DNA of 64,000 nt from Eubacteriaceae bacterium Marseille-Q4139 (GTDB lineage: Bacteria > Bacillota > Clostridia > Lachnospirales > Lachnospiraceae). The stretch lies in the NCBI GenBank assembly GCA_018223415.1, contig JAGTTQ010000001.1:3397365-3461364 (forward strand), given 5' to 3'. The notes beneath the pieces are model-generated. The model was not told the origin of the DNA. It saw nothing but the letters and a program-made list of their open reading frames with translations, and searched no databases. The position numbers were made by a program, and so were the translations under genes. Below are positions 27,133 through 34,867 of the stretch, piece after piece. How positions within the stretch are numbered: position 1 is the stretch's first letter; each line of letters starts with the position of its first letter.

Positions 27133-27161
27133 TTTACACGGGGCGGCCGGACTGTTATACT
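27133..27161 (+). promoter_or_regulatory. promoter of the phosphoribosyltransferase gene
   Basis: TTTACA (27133-27138), a 17-bp spacer and TATACT (27156-27161), 36 bp before the ATG. Confidence 0.7.
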
Positions 27162-27196
27162 AAAAAGACAATGATAATGCAAAGGATGAGAACGGT

Positions 27197-27787
27197 ATGG
27201 AACAGATGAAATATTTTGATTTTGAGCTGTGCGGCGTGAAGCGGAAGCTTCCATATGTAAAGATCAAGGACAATCTGGCCCTTGCAAGCTTTGTCTGCCT
27301 TTCTGACACGGAGCTAATCCAGGCGGCAGCGCCGGAGCTTGTGAAGCGGCTTCCCGAGGTGGACATGCTCATGACGGCGGAGGCCAAGGGCATGTGCCTG
27401 ACGTATGAAATGTCGAGGCTCATGGGCATGAAAGAATTTATCGTGGCGAGAAAGAGCCGGAAGCCGTACATGCAGGATCCTATTGAATGTACGGTTTATT
27501 CCATCACGACCCAGGCGAAGCAGACGTTATACTTAAACGGGCCGGATGCGGAAAAAATCCGCGGAAAACGTGTGGCATTGATCGACGATGTGATTGCGAC
27601 CGGCGATTCCATCCGTGCCATCGAGGAGCTGGCGAAAAAAGCAGGCGCCCAGGTGGCGGCAAAGGCCGCAATTTTAGCGGAGCTTGAGACAGCAAAGCGG
27701 ACGGACGTGATCTTTTTGAAGGAGCACTATGTGTTCCGGCCAAATGACGACGGGACGTTTACGCCGATCTACACGCTGGAGAACTAG
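27197..27787 (+). CDS. purine-type phosphoribosyltransferase (adenine phosphoribosyltransferase-like)
   Basis: A 196-residue type I phosphoribosyltransferase. The PRPP-binding loop is VALIDDVIATGDS, preceded by the strand segment VDMLMTAEAKGMCLTYEMSR that resembles the APT/XPT group. It would transfer a phosphoribosyl group to a nucleobase. The annotation as adenine phosphoribosyltransferase is plausible, but the base specificity is not decided by visible residues. ATG at 27197 follows a weak AAGGATGAG; a second ATG lies four codons later. It diverges from tyrA and has its own promoter. Confidence 0.8.
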   Translation: MEQMKYFDFELCGVKRKLPYVKIKDNLALASFVCLSDTELIQAAAPELVKRLPEVDMLMTAEAKGMCLTYEMSRLMGMKEFIVARKSRKPYMQDPIECTVYSITTQAKQTLYLNGPDAEKIRGKRVALIDDVIATGDSIRAIEELAKKAGAQVAAKAAILAELETAKRTDVIFLKEHYVFRPNDDGTFTPIYTLEN

Positions 27788-27813
27788 CAGGTTTGAACGG
27801 ATATGAATTGACT

Positions 27814-27828
27814 TGTGCAATTTGCACA
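27814..27828. promoter_or_regulatory. 15-bp perfect palindrome upstream of the EF-G paralogue promoter
   Basis: TGTGCAA-T-TTGCACA, ending 6 bp before the -35 element of the next gene. The position suits an operator; a weak terminator for the preceding gene is the alternative because T-rich DNA follows. Confidence 0.45.
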
Positions 27829-27834
27829 TTTTAC

Positions 27835-27863
27835 TTGTAATTTTCAAATAAATTTGGTAGAAT
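27835..27863 (+). promoter_or_regulatory. promoter of the EF-G-like gene
   Basis: TTGTAA (27835-27840), a 17-bp spacer and TAGAAT (27858-27863). The leader is about 98 nt. Confidence 0.65.
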
Positions 27864-27967
27864 ATCCTCATGATGAATGGATGAGGGCATTTCTCTCATA
27901 GATTTCCATTTGGCTTTCCGAAAACCTTGGAGAGCCGGCGACAAAATATTGCACGGGAGGAATTTAT

Positions 27968-30076
27968 ATGGACGTTTATGGAACCAAACAAATCCGAAAT
28001 GTTGTACTCTTAGGCCACGGCGGCGCCGGAAAGACCACAGTCGCAGAGGCAATGGCTTATCTGACCGGCACGATTAAGCGGATGGGTAAGGTTGCTGACG
28101 GAAATACCATCAGCGATTATGATAAAGAAGAGATCAAGAGACAGTTTTCCATTTCCACCAGCATGGTGCCGATTGAATACGACGGAGCCGAGGGAAAGAT
28201 CAAGATCAACCTTCTCGATACGCCAGGATACTTCGATTTTGTCGGCGAGGTGGAGGAAGCCATGAGCGTTGCAGACGCGGCCGTCATCGTCGTAAACTGC
28301 AAGGCCGGCATCGAAGTCGGAACAGAAAAGGCATGGGAGCTCTGTGAGGAGTACAAGCTGCCGAGAATCCTGTTTGTCACGAACATGGACGACGACCATG
28401 CGTCCTTCCGTGAGCTGATCTTAAAGCTTGAGAAGAAGTTCGGCCGCAAGATCGCGCCGTTCCAGGTGCCGATCCGTGAGAATGAGAAGTTTGTCGGTTT
28501 CGTAAATGCCGTTAAGATGGCCGGAAGAAGATTTACGTCTGAGGTCGGCGGCTATGAGGAATGCGAGATTCCGGAATACACGAAGAAGAACTTGGCGATT
28601 ATCCGCGACGCGTTAATCGAGGCCGTTGCCGAGACGAGCGAGGAATATATGGAGCGGTATTTCTCCGGCGAGGAGTTTACCCAGGATGAGATTTACACGG
28701 CGATCCAGACCCATGTCTGCCAGGGAGACATTGTTCCCGTGTTCATGGGCTCCGGCATCAACTGCCAGGGCTTCGGCGCTCTTTTAAATGCCATTGACCG
28801 GTATTTCCCGTCGCCGGATGAGGCAGGCGAGTGCGTCGGCGTTGACGTTTCCAACGGCGAGCATTTCGTGGCGAAGTACAATGACAGCGTATCCCTGTCG
28901 GCGAAGGTGTTCAAGACCGTGGTGGATCCGTTCATTGGAAAATATTCCCTGATGAAGATCTGTACCGGTACCTTAAAGCCGGACAGCACTATTTATAATG
29001 TAAACAAGGATGCCGAGGAGAAGGTTTCCAAGATTTATCTTTTGAGAGGCAAGGATGTTATCGAGGTTCCGGAGCTGAAGGCCGGCGACATCGGCGCTGT
29101 TGCGAAGCTTTCCGTGACGCAAACCGGCGATACGATTGCGCTCCGCTCCGCCCCGATTGTTTACCACAAGCCGAAGGTTTCCACGCCGTACACCTATATG
29201 CGTTATGCGGCAAAGACCAAGGGCGATGAGGATAAGATTTCCAGCGCGCTTTCCAAGCTGATGGAAGAGGACCTGACGCTCCGCGCTGTCAACGATGTGG
29301 AGAACCGTCAGAGCTTACTGTACGGCATCGGCGACCAGCAGCTTGACGTGGTTGTCAGCAAGCTTCAGAGCCGTTATAAAGTAGATATTGAGTTAAGCAA
29401 ACCGAAATTTGCGTTCCGTGAGACCATCAGAAAGAAAGTGGAGGCAGCGGGCAGATATAAGAAGCAGTCCGGCGGACACGGACAGTTCGGCGATGTCAAG
29501 ATGGAGTTTGAACCGTCCGGCGACCTGGAGACACCGTATGTTTTCGAGGAGAGAGTATTCGGCGGCGCTGTTCCGAAGAACTACTTCCCGGCTGTGGAAA
29601 AGGGCGTACAGGAATGCTGCTTAAAGGGCCCGTTGGCCGCATACCCGGTTGTGGGCATCAAGGCGACGCTGGTGGACGGCTCCTACCATCCGGTAGATTC
29701 CTCGGAAATGGCGTTCAAGATGGCTGCAACGCTGGCCTTTAAGAAGGGCTTTATGGAGGCGAACCCGGTGCTCCTTGAGCCGATTGCTTCTTTAAAGGTA
29801 GTCGTTCCGGATAAGTTTACCGGCGACGTTATGGGCGACCTCAACAGAAGAAGAGGCCGCGTTCTCGGAATGAATTCGATCCATGGCGGAAAGCAGGAGA
29901 TCATTGCGGATGTCCCGATGTCTGAGCTTTTCGGATACAACACAGATCTTCGCTCCATGACGGGCGGTATCGGCAATTACTCCTATGAGTTCAGCCGCTA
30001 CGAGCAGGCTCCGGGAGATGTCCAGAAGAAGGAAGTGGAGGCGAGAGCTTCCAAGGTTGACCAGGCAGACGCATAA
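27968..30076 (+). CDS. elongation factor G-like GTPase (EF-G paralogue)
   Basis: A 702-residue translational GTPase with the EF-G domain order: G domain, domain II (about 310-400), domain III, domain IV (GQFGDVKMEFEP region) and domain V. G1 is GHGGAGKTT and G3 is DTPGY. The G4 position reads TNMD instead of the canonical NKMD, a difference typical of the EF-G-like paralogues rather than of the main fusA product. It is not beside rpsL/rpsG or tuf, again unlike fusA. Members of this group are poorly characterised; roles in ribosome recycling or stress have been suggested for some EF-G2 proteins. GGGAGG precedes the ATG. A terminator follows. Confidence 0.85.
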   Translation: MDVYGTKQIRNVVLLGHGGAGKTTVAEAMAYLTGTIKRMGKVADGNTISDYDKEEIKRQFSISTSMVPIEYDGAEGKIKINLLDTPGYFDFVGEVEEAMSVADAAVIVVNCKAGIEVGTEKAWELCEEYKLPRILFVTNMDDDHASFRELILKLEKKFGRKIAPFQVPIRENEKFVGFVNAVKMAGRRFTSEVGGYEECEIPEYTKKNLAIIRDALIEAVAETSEEYMERYFSGEEFTQDEIYTAIQTHVCQGDIVPVFMGSGINCQGFGALLNAIDRYFPSPDEAGECVGVDVSNGEHFVAKYNDSVSLSAKVFKTVVDPFIGKYSLMKICTGTLKPDSTIYNVNKDAEEKVSKIYLLRGKDVIEVPELKAGDIGAVAKLSVTQTGDTIALRSAPIVYHKPKVSTPYTYMRYAAKTKGDEDKISSALSKLMEEDLTLRAVNDVENRQSLLYGIGDQQLDVVVSKLQSRYKVDIELSKPKFAFRETIRKKVEAAGRYKKQSGGHGQFGDVKMEFEPSGDLETPYVFEERVFGGAVPKNYFPAVEKGVQECCLKGPLAAYPVVGIKATLVDGSYHPVDSSEMAFKMAATLAFKKGFMEANPVLLEPIASLKVVVPDKFTGDVMGDLNRRRGRVLGMNSIHGGKQEIIADVPMSELFGYNTDLRSMTGGIGNYSYEFSRYEQAPGDVQKKEVEARASKVDQADA

Positions 30077-30110
30077 ATTGGACTGGTTTATAGGATAAGG
30101 AATTGATGAG

Positions 30111-30150
30111 AAGAAGGTACATGGCTGTTGGCTGTGTGCCTTCTTTTTTT
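30111..30150 (+). terminator. terminator of the EF-G-like gene
   Basis: AAGAAGGTAC pairs with GTGCCTTCTT (one T-G wobble) and ends in a run of T. Confidence 0.85.
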
Positions 30151-30228
30151 GATGGGATGGGAGAGGGAAAAGGGCGGAAAATGGGGAGTGGGATTATTTG
30201 GAAAATGAGGGGAAGTGTGCGAATAGAT

Positions 30229-30248
30229 CCTATAATACGAATTATAGG
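30229..30248. promoter_or_regulatory. 20-bp palindrome containing an inverted copy of the capsule-promoter element
   Basis: CCTATAAT-ACGA-ATTATAGG, eight perfectly paired bases per arm. Inside it (30233-30244) is TAATACGAATTA, the reverse complement of the 12-mer found twice around the capsule promoter. The rest of 30151-30360 is purine-rich sequence without a visible gene. Confidence 0.55.
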
Positions 30249-30360
30249 AAGAACAACACCAAAAAATGGCATAAAACGGCGGACAAATAGATGGAAAAAA
30301 CTTCAAGCAACGGGCAAAAACTTCAAAATAAGCTGGAAAATCAAGGTTTTTTCTTACCAG

Positions 30361-30372
30361 TAATTCGTATTA
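30361..30372 (+). promoter_or_regulatory. 12-bp element, copy upstream of the capsule promoter
   Basis: TAATTCGTATTA, 25 bp upstream of the -35 element and identical to the copy at 30446-30457. A regulator binding site is inferred; the regulator is unknown. Confidence 0.55.
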
Positions 30373-30397
30373 TCCCACATAATTTTCCTTTTAAAAC

Positions 30398-30426
30398 TTG
30401 ACTTCTATCCGCTAAAATGATATAGT
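30398..30426 (+). promoter_or_regulatory. main promoter of the capsule/exopolysaccharide operon
   Basis: TTGACT (30398-30403), a 17-bp spacer and TATAGT (30421-30426), a strong SigA-type match. Transcription would start near 30433, giving a leader of about 310 nt. Confidence 0.8.
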
Positions 30427-30445
30427 CTAAATGCATTTCATTACA

Positions 30446-30457
30446 TAATTCGTATTA
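30446..30457 (+). promoter_or_regulatory. 12-bp element, copy just inside the capsule transcript
   Basis: TAATTCGTATTA, about 13-24 nt after the expected transcription start, a repressor-like position. Confidence 0.55.
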
Positions 30458-30523
30458 GACAATTTGTTGTGTAAAGTTTTGCAGACATAGACAGTCGGGT
30501 TGGCATGAGAGTTGTGGCATGAG

Positions 30524-30547
30524 GAAAATGGCTTTTGTGGAGACCAC
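30524..30547 (+). repeat. leader copy of the GAAAATG...TGTGGAGACCAC hairpin motif
   Basis: GAAAATG (30524-30530), 5 nt, then TGTGGAGACCAC (30536-30547), a GTGG/CCAC mini-hairpin with an AGA loop. The same two-part motif recurs at 36586-36610. Confidence 0.55.
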
Positions 30548-30628
30548 CATAATGGCGGGAAGACATCTGTGAGGGTATGCGTAGGACGGAAAGAAGGCAG
30601 GCTTTGTCTGCCGGGAAGATCATTTCAC

Positions 30629-30681
30629 AAAAGCCGGGGCCCCTTTGGTAAAAACCAGAAGGGCTTTCGGCCTTTTCTTTT
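30629..30681 (+). terminator. terminator-like hairpin in the capsule operon leader (possible attenuator)
   Basis: An inner stem CCCTTTGGT/ACCAGAAGGG and an outer stem AAAAGCCG/CGG-CCTTTT, followed by TTTTCTTTT, lie 65 nt before the first gene and about 200 nt after the transcription start. A terminator there would stop the whole operon unless antitermination occurs. Many capsule operons use RfaH/UpxY/LoaP-type NusG paralogues for this; none is encoded in the window. Confidence 0.55.
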
Positions 30682-30743
30682 GAGCGGCTTTTGCGTCCCG
30701 GAGGGGCCATCTGACGTCAGAATAACAGCTTAGGGTGACATGA

Positions 30744-31460
30744 ATGGAATGGAAGTATCCAATTATTGACGTACACGGCCACATTATTCCCGGAGTGGAT
30801 GACGGTTCCCGAACCATGGAGGAATCCGTAGAGATGCTGGAACTGGCCGCTTCCCAGGGAATTACGGCGGCGTTTGCGACGCCGCACTGTCCGAGGCATG
30901 GCAGGCCGCCCGAAACCAACAAAAAGCGGGAGGAGTTAGAACGCCTGATTTCCCAGAAGATTGGTGAATTTCCCATTTATTCAGGACATGAGACGTTTTA
31001 TCATGAAGGGCTTCTGGAACAGCTTCGCAAAGGAGATGCACGGACACTTGCCGGCAGCAAATATGTGCTGGTGGAGTTCCGGCCGGATACGCCGTACACG
31101 ACTTTGTTCCGCGGCCTGCGGTCATTGAGCAATGCCGGATATGTGCCGGTATTGGCCCACATGGAGCGGTACGGATGTTTAAGGAAGGAACAGAATCTGA
31201 CGGACCTTCTGGGAAGCGGATGCTGGCTTCAGATGAATTACGACAGCATCCAGGGAAGTTTCTTTAACTCTGAGGTGCGCTGGTGCAGGAAGCAGATCCA
31301 AAAAGGACGGATCCGCCTGATGGGGACGGATATGCACCGGCTGAATTTCAGGCCGCCGGATATTAAGAGGGCTTTGGAATGGCTGGACGGCCATGTGGAG
31401 CCGGAACAGCTTCAGAAGCTGCTGTACGGCAATCCGATGCGGATCGTGGAAAACAAATAA
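30744..31460 (+). CDS. CpsB/YwqE-type PHP-domain tyrosine-protein phosphatase
   Basis: A 238-residue PHP-fold phosphatase of the CpsB/CapC/YwqE family. It removes phosphate from the tyrosine-rich tail of the cognate BY-kinase and so controls polymer length. The metal-binding motif DVHGHIIPGVDDGS begins at residue 9; ATPHCPRHG, the GHE segment and GTDMHRLN further on supply the remaining ligands. It is the first gene of the capsule operon, 21 bp before the Wzz-like gene. No strong ribosome-binding site is visible (AGGGTGA before the ATG). Confidence 0.92.
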   Translation: MEWKYPIIDVHGHIIPGVDDGSRTMEESVEMLELAASQGITAAFATPHCPRHGRPPETNKKREELERLISQKIGEFPIYSGHETFYHEGLLEQLRKGDARTLAGSKYVLVEFRPDTPYTTLFRGLRSLSNAGYVPVLAHMERYGCLRKEQNLTDLLGSGCWLQMNYDSIQGSFFNSEVRWCRKQIQKGRIRLMGTDMHRLNFRPPDIKRALEWLDGHVEPEQLQKLLYGNPMRIVENK

Positions 31461-31481
31461 TAAAGGTTAGGAAAGGTACAT

Positions 31482-32249
31482 ATGGAAACCACAAAGACGA
31501 CATACCAGGATGACGAGTTTGAGATTGATTTGTTGGAGGTCCTGCGGGCCTTAAAAAAGAGAATATGGCTGATCCTTTTGGCGGCTGTGCTTGGCGGCGG
31601 CATTTTCGGCGCATTCAGCAAGTTTGTGCTTGTGCCCCAGTATCAGTCGACAGCCATGCTGTACGTGCTGTCGAAGGAGACGACGCTGACGTCGCTGGCA
31701 GACCTTCAGATCGGAAGCCAGCTTACGAAGGACTATCAGGTTATCGTTACGAGCCGGCCGGTTTTGGAGGATGTGATTTCGGCTCTTGGCATTGACATGA
31801 AATATGAGGACTTTAAGGAGAAGCTCACCATCGGAAACCCGGCGGATACGCGAATCCTTTCGATTACGGCAGAGGATCCTGATCCGTATCTTGCAAAGCA
31901 GATTGTGGATCAGGTGGCTGATACGGCATCGGAATATATCGGGGACATCATGGAGATGATTCCGCCGAAGATGATTGAGGAAGGTGCGGTGCCGACTCAG
32001 AAGTCGAGCCCGAGCAATACGAGAAATGCCCTGATCGGAGCGTTCCTTGGAGTATTCCTTGTATGCGGCATGGCAGTTCTTGAGATTATTCTGAACGATA
32101 CCATTGAGAATGAAGAGGATGTAGCCAAGTATCTTGGACTTTCTGTCCTTGCTTCGATTCCGGAGTGGAAGGAAATCCGTCCGGAGGATATTGACGACGA
32201 TGACCTGTCGCCGCGTTCCAGAAAGAAGAAGAGGAGAATGAGCAAATGA
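31482..32249 (+). CDS. Wzz/CpsC-type capsule chain-length regulator
   Basis: A 255-residue polysaccharide co-polymerase of the YveK/CpsC family. It has an N-terminal membrane helix (about residues 27-46, RIWLILLAAVLGGGIF), an extracellular domain of roughly 130 residues, and a second helix (about 184-204, with FLGVFLVCGMAVLEI), followed by a short cytoplasmic tail. In Gram-positives this protein activates the separate tyrosine kinase encoded next, with which it overlaps by 4 bp (ATGA at 32246). A lysine/arginine-rich C-terminus (RSRKKKRRM) faces the cytoplasm. Confidence 0.92.
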   Translation: METTKTTYQDDEFEIDLLEVLRALKKRIWLILLAAVLGGGIFGAFSKFVLVPQYQSTAMLYVLSKETTLTSLADLQIGSQLTKDYQVIVTSRPVLEDVISALGIDMKYEDFKEKLTIGNPADTRILSITAEDPDPYLAKQIVDQVADTASEYIGDIMEMIPPKMIEEGAVPTQKSSPSNTRNALIGAFLGVFLVCGMAVLEIILNDTIENEEDVAKYLGLSVLASIPEWKEIRPEDIDDDDLSPRSRKKKRRMSK

Positions 32250-32989
32250 ACCACCCGGTTGTAGAGCTAAAGAGTCTGGACAGGGATGATTATGACTTCA
32301 ATGAGGCGATCAATACCCTGCGGACAAATGTGCAGTTTTGCGGAAGCAATATCAAGAGAATCATGATTACAAGTTCCCTTCCGGATGAGGGGAAGAGCGG
32401 CGTTTCTTTTTCGCTTGCTCACTCCCTGGCACAGATTGGGAAGAAAGTGCTTTTGATTGATGCGGATATCAGGAAATCGGTTCTGGTGACGAGGCATCAG
32501 CTTACAAGGGAGGTCAACGGGCTTTCCCAGTATCTGAGCGGCCAGAAGATGCGGGAGGAAATTGTTTACGATGTTGCCGGCATAGAAAACTTCAGCATTG
32601 TGTTTGCCGGCCCGTATTCGCCGAATCCTGCGGAACTTTTGGAAGAAGATCTGTTTGCCGGGCTTTTGGATGCCATGAGCGAGCAGTATGACTATATTAT
32701 TGTGGACACACCGCCGATGGCAAACCTGATTGACGGGGCCATCGTGGCGCAGCACTGCGACGGCGCGATCATGGTAATTGAAAGCGGTTCCATCAGCTAC
32801 CGTCTGGAGCAGAAGGTCAAGGAACAGCTTGAAATGTCCGGCTGCCGGATTTTGGGCGCTGTGCTCAACAAGGTGGATCTTTCCAGCCAGGGATATTATG
32901 GCCGGTACGGAAAGTATGGAAAATACGGAAAGTATAAGAAGTATGAACCGTACAAGAAATACGGCCCGCAGGAGACGGAACAGTCATGA
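32246..32989 (+). CDS. CpsD/CapB-type tyrosine kinase
   Basis: A 247-residue BY-kinase. The Walker A motif is SSLPDEGKSGVSF, Walker A' is LLIDADIRKS and Walker B is IIVDTPP. The C-terminal 35 residues form a tyrosine cluster (GYYGRYGKYGKYGKYKKY and on) that is the autophosphorylation tail opposed by the PHP phosphatase. The Walker A reads GKSG rather than the usual GKST/GKSS, a small departure. It overlaps the Wzz-like gene upstream by 4 bp and the LCP gene downstream by 4 bp (ATGA), indicating tight translational coupling. Confidence 0.93.
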   Translation: MNHPVVELKSLDRDDYDFNEAINTLRTNVQFCGSNIKRIMITSSLPDEGKSGVSFSLAHSLAQIGKKVLLIDADIRKSVLVTRHQLTREVNGLSQYLSGQKMREEIVYDVAGIENFSIVFAGPYSPNPAELLEEDLFAGLLDAMSEQYDYIIVDTPPMANLIDGAIVAQHCDGAIMVIESGSISYRLEQKVKEQLEMSGCRILGAVLNKVDLSSQGYYGRYGKYGKYGKYKKYEPYKKYGPQETEQS

Positions 32990-34029
32990 GCCGGCAGGGC
33001 GGACGGAAAACGCTGATACGCCGCATTGAGATCGGTGCTGCGGCTGTGCTGGGGGCTGCGGTTGTCCTTTACGGCGTTCACCTCTACCGCGAAAACAAGG
33101 CAGTGGAGGCGCAGCTTGCTGCCAGGGAGGCCGTTTCGGAAGGACAGGAAAGGCTTCCGGCTTTTGGAAGCGATACCCTGGAATTTAATGGAAAGACGTA
33201 TAAGCGGAATTCTTATGTTAAGGCAATCCTGTGCATGGGTGTGGACCGGACCGGTTCCATGCAGGAGGCTACCACAAGCGGGTTTGGCGGACAGTCTGAC
33301 GGCCTGTTCCTTGTGGCTCAGGATACGGCCAGGAATGCCCTTAAAATTTTGATGATCCCGAGAGACACCATGACGGAGATTACGCTGACAGATCTCAGCG
33401 GAAATGTACTGGGCAAGGATGTCCAGCATTTGACTTTGGCTTATGCTTACGGCGATGGCAAGGAAAAGAGCTGCGAGTATATGCAGGAGGCTGTCTCCGA
33501 CCTCATGGGCGGTTTGAAAATCGACTATTATATGGCGGTCGATACGGATGTGATCTCCATCCTGAATGATGCCGTCGGCGGCGTCACAGTGACGGTTCCG
33601 ACTGAGGGCATGGAAAAGAAAAATCCCAAATTTATTTATGGAAGTACCATTACGCTCCACGGAAAAGAAGCGGAGCAGTTTGTCAGATACCGTGACATTG
33701 AGAAGTCCCATTCCGCACTATACCGGATGGATCAGCAGACGGAATATATGGAACAGTTTTTCGCGGCGGCACAGCAGCAGGCCAAAACGAACAGCAATCT
33801 CGTCGCGGATATGTTTTCGTCCATTGAGGAGTACATGATCACGGATATGGGCCGTGACTTGTATCTTAAGATGGGAATGGATGCGCTGGAGTCCGGCGGG
33901 CTTTCCGGCGACAGTTTTTACACGGTGCCGGGGCAGGGCGTTACGACTGCCCGGTATGATGAGTTCTATCCGGATTTTGATGGACTCACAAATATTATTC
34001 TCGAATTGTTCTATCGGGAAACATCCTGA
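32986..34029 (+). CDS. LytR-CpsA-Psr (LCP) family ligase
   Basis: A 347-residue LCP protein with one N-terminal membrane helix (about residues 13-32) and the extracellular LCP domain (from about residue 80). Recognisable segments are ILCMGVDRTG, SDGLFLVAQD, ILMIPRDTMTEI with the catalytic arginine region, and VRYRDIEKSHSALYRMDQQ. LCP enzymes transfer undecaprenyl-linked glycopolymers to peptidoglycan, so this one probably anchors the capsule made by the rest of the locus. It overlaps the kinase gene by 4 bp. Confidence 0.92.
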   Translation: MSRQGGRKTLIRRIEIGAAAVLGAAVVLYGVHLYRENKAVEAQLAAREAVSEGQERLPAFGSDTLEFNGKTYKRNSYVKAILCMGVDRTGSMQEATTSGFGGQSDGLFLVAQDTARNALKILMIPRDTMTEITLTDLSGNVLGKDVQHLTLAYAYGDGKEKSCEYMQEAVSDLMGGLKIDYYMAVDTDVISILNDAVGGVTVTVPTEGMEKKNPKFIYGSTITLHGKEAEQFVRYRDIEKSHSALYRMDQQTEYMEQFFAAAQQQAKTNSNLVADMFSSIEEYMITDMGRDLYLKMGMDALESGGLSGDSFYTVPGQGVTTARYDEFYPDFDGLTNIILELFYRETS

Positions 34030-34071
34030 TAGTTTCAATTAAAAATTTTATAAGAATGGAGAGTGGATCCC

Positions 34072-34755
34072 ATGAGGAAAAAGTATCTGGCAATCACATT
34101 GCTGGCCTCCGCTCTTGCAGTACAGAGCATTGTACCTGCACTTGCAAGCAGCAGCTCGTCTTCTGACGACAATGAGCCGGCATACGATGTGACCGTCTAT
34201 GACCCGAATGCTTCCACCACAGTTACTGTGGGTGAGAACGGCGTCAAGACGACAGGCGTTGGAACCAGCACATCTGCAAATGGTTCCAGCATCGCAGTTG
34301 TTGTTGAGACAACGACACCGTCCGGTACACCGATCACGGTGAACGAGAACGGCGAAGCTGTTATCGGCAACAAGATCGTTGGCTTTGCAGGCGGCAGCGC
34401 TGCTACGGCAGGCCTTCCGACAGCTGTTGTTGACACGATCAACGCAATCAACTCCGGCAGAACCTTAAGCGAGGTTGTTACTGGTGTTGATGTGAGCGGC
34501 TACAACGCTCTGACTGGTACGCATGCGGTTGTTACCAAGAACGCAGCTACCGGTGCTGTTGAGGATACGGCAACAGAGGTTGTTCTGTACGTTCCGAACC
34601 TGGTAGACGGTCTTGGAAACGTATCGATCCTGTACTACAACAATGCTACTGGTACGTGGATGGTAATCCCGGCAACACAGATTGACCCGGTTACGAAGCT
34701 GGTTTACGCTACGGTACCTGGTTCCGGTACATTATCTGTTGTTTACAAGAACTAA
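34072..34755 (+). CDS. secreted protein of unknown function in the capsule operon
   Basis: A 227-residue exported protein. The signal peptide is clear: KK, a hydrophobic stretch ITLLASALAVQS and an ALAS cleavage site about residue 28, then a serine-rich linker. The mature part is rich in Thr, Val, Ala and Gly and has almost no Lys/Arg; its C-terminal 65 residues (VVLYVPNLVDGLGNVSILYY, then GTWMVIPATQID) look like a beta-sandwich. No anchor or sorting signal is visible. ATG at 34072 fits GGAGAG better than the GTG at 34063. It sits between the LCP ligase and the priming transferase. I do not recognise the family; an extracellular structural or polymer-binding role is only a guess. Confidence 0.7.
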   Translation: MRKKYLAITLLASALAVQSIVPALASSSSSSDDNEPAYDVTVYDPNASTTVTVGENGVKTTGVGTSTSANGSSIAVVVETTTPSGTPITVNENGEAVIGNKIVGFAGGSAATAGLPTAVVDTINAINSGRTLSEVVTGVDVSGYNALTGTHAVVTKNAATGAVEDTATEVVLYVPNLVDGLGNVSILYYNNATGTWMVIPATQIDPVTKLVYATVPGSGTLSVVYKN

Positions 34756-34767
34756 TTTCTTGGTTTC

Positions 34768-34803
34768 GGGGACCAGGAGTGAAGAACTTCTGGTCCTCCT
34801 TTA
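34768..34803 (+). terminator. partial terminator after the secreted-protein gene
   Basis: GGACCAG (34770-34776) and CTGGTCC (34790-34796) form the stem, followed by TCCTTTA. The T-run is weak, so it may only reduce read-through into the priming transferase and let the secreted protein be made in excess. Confidence 0.5.
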
Positions 34804-34867
34804 CAGAAGGCATCCGAGCAGGCGGCAGCCTGGGGAGAGTACTGAGGGGAAAAGTTGGTGAAAAGGG

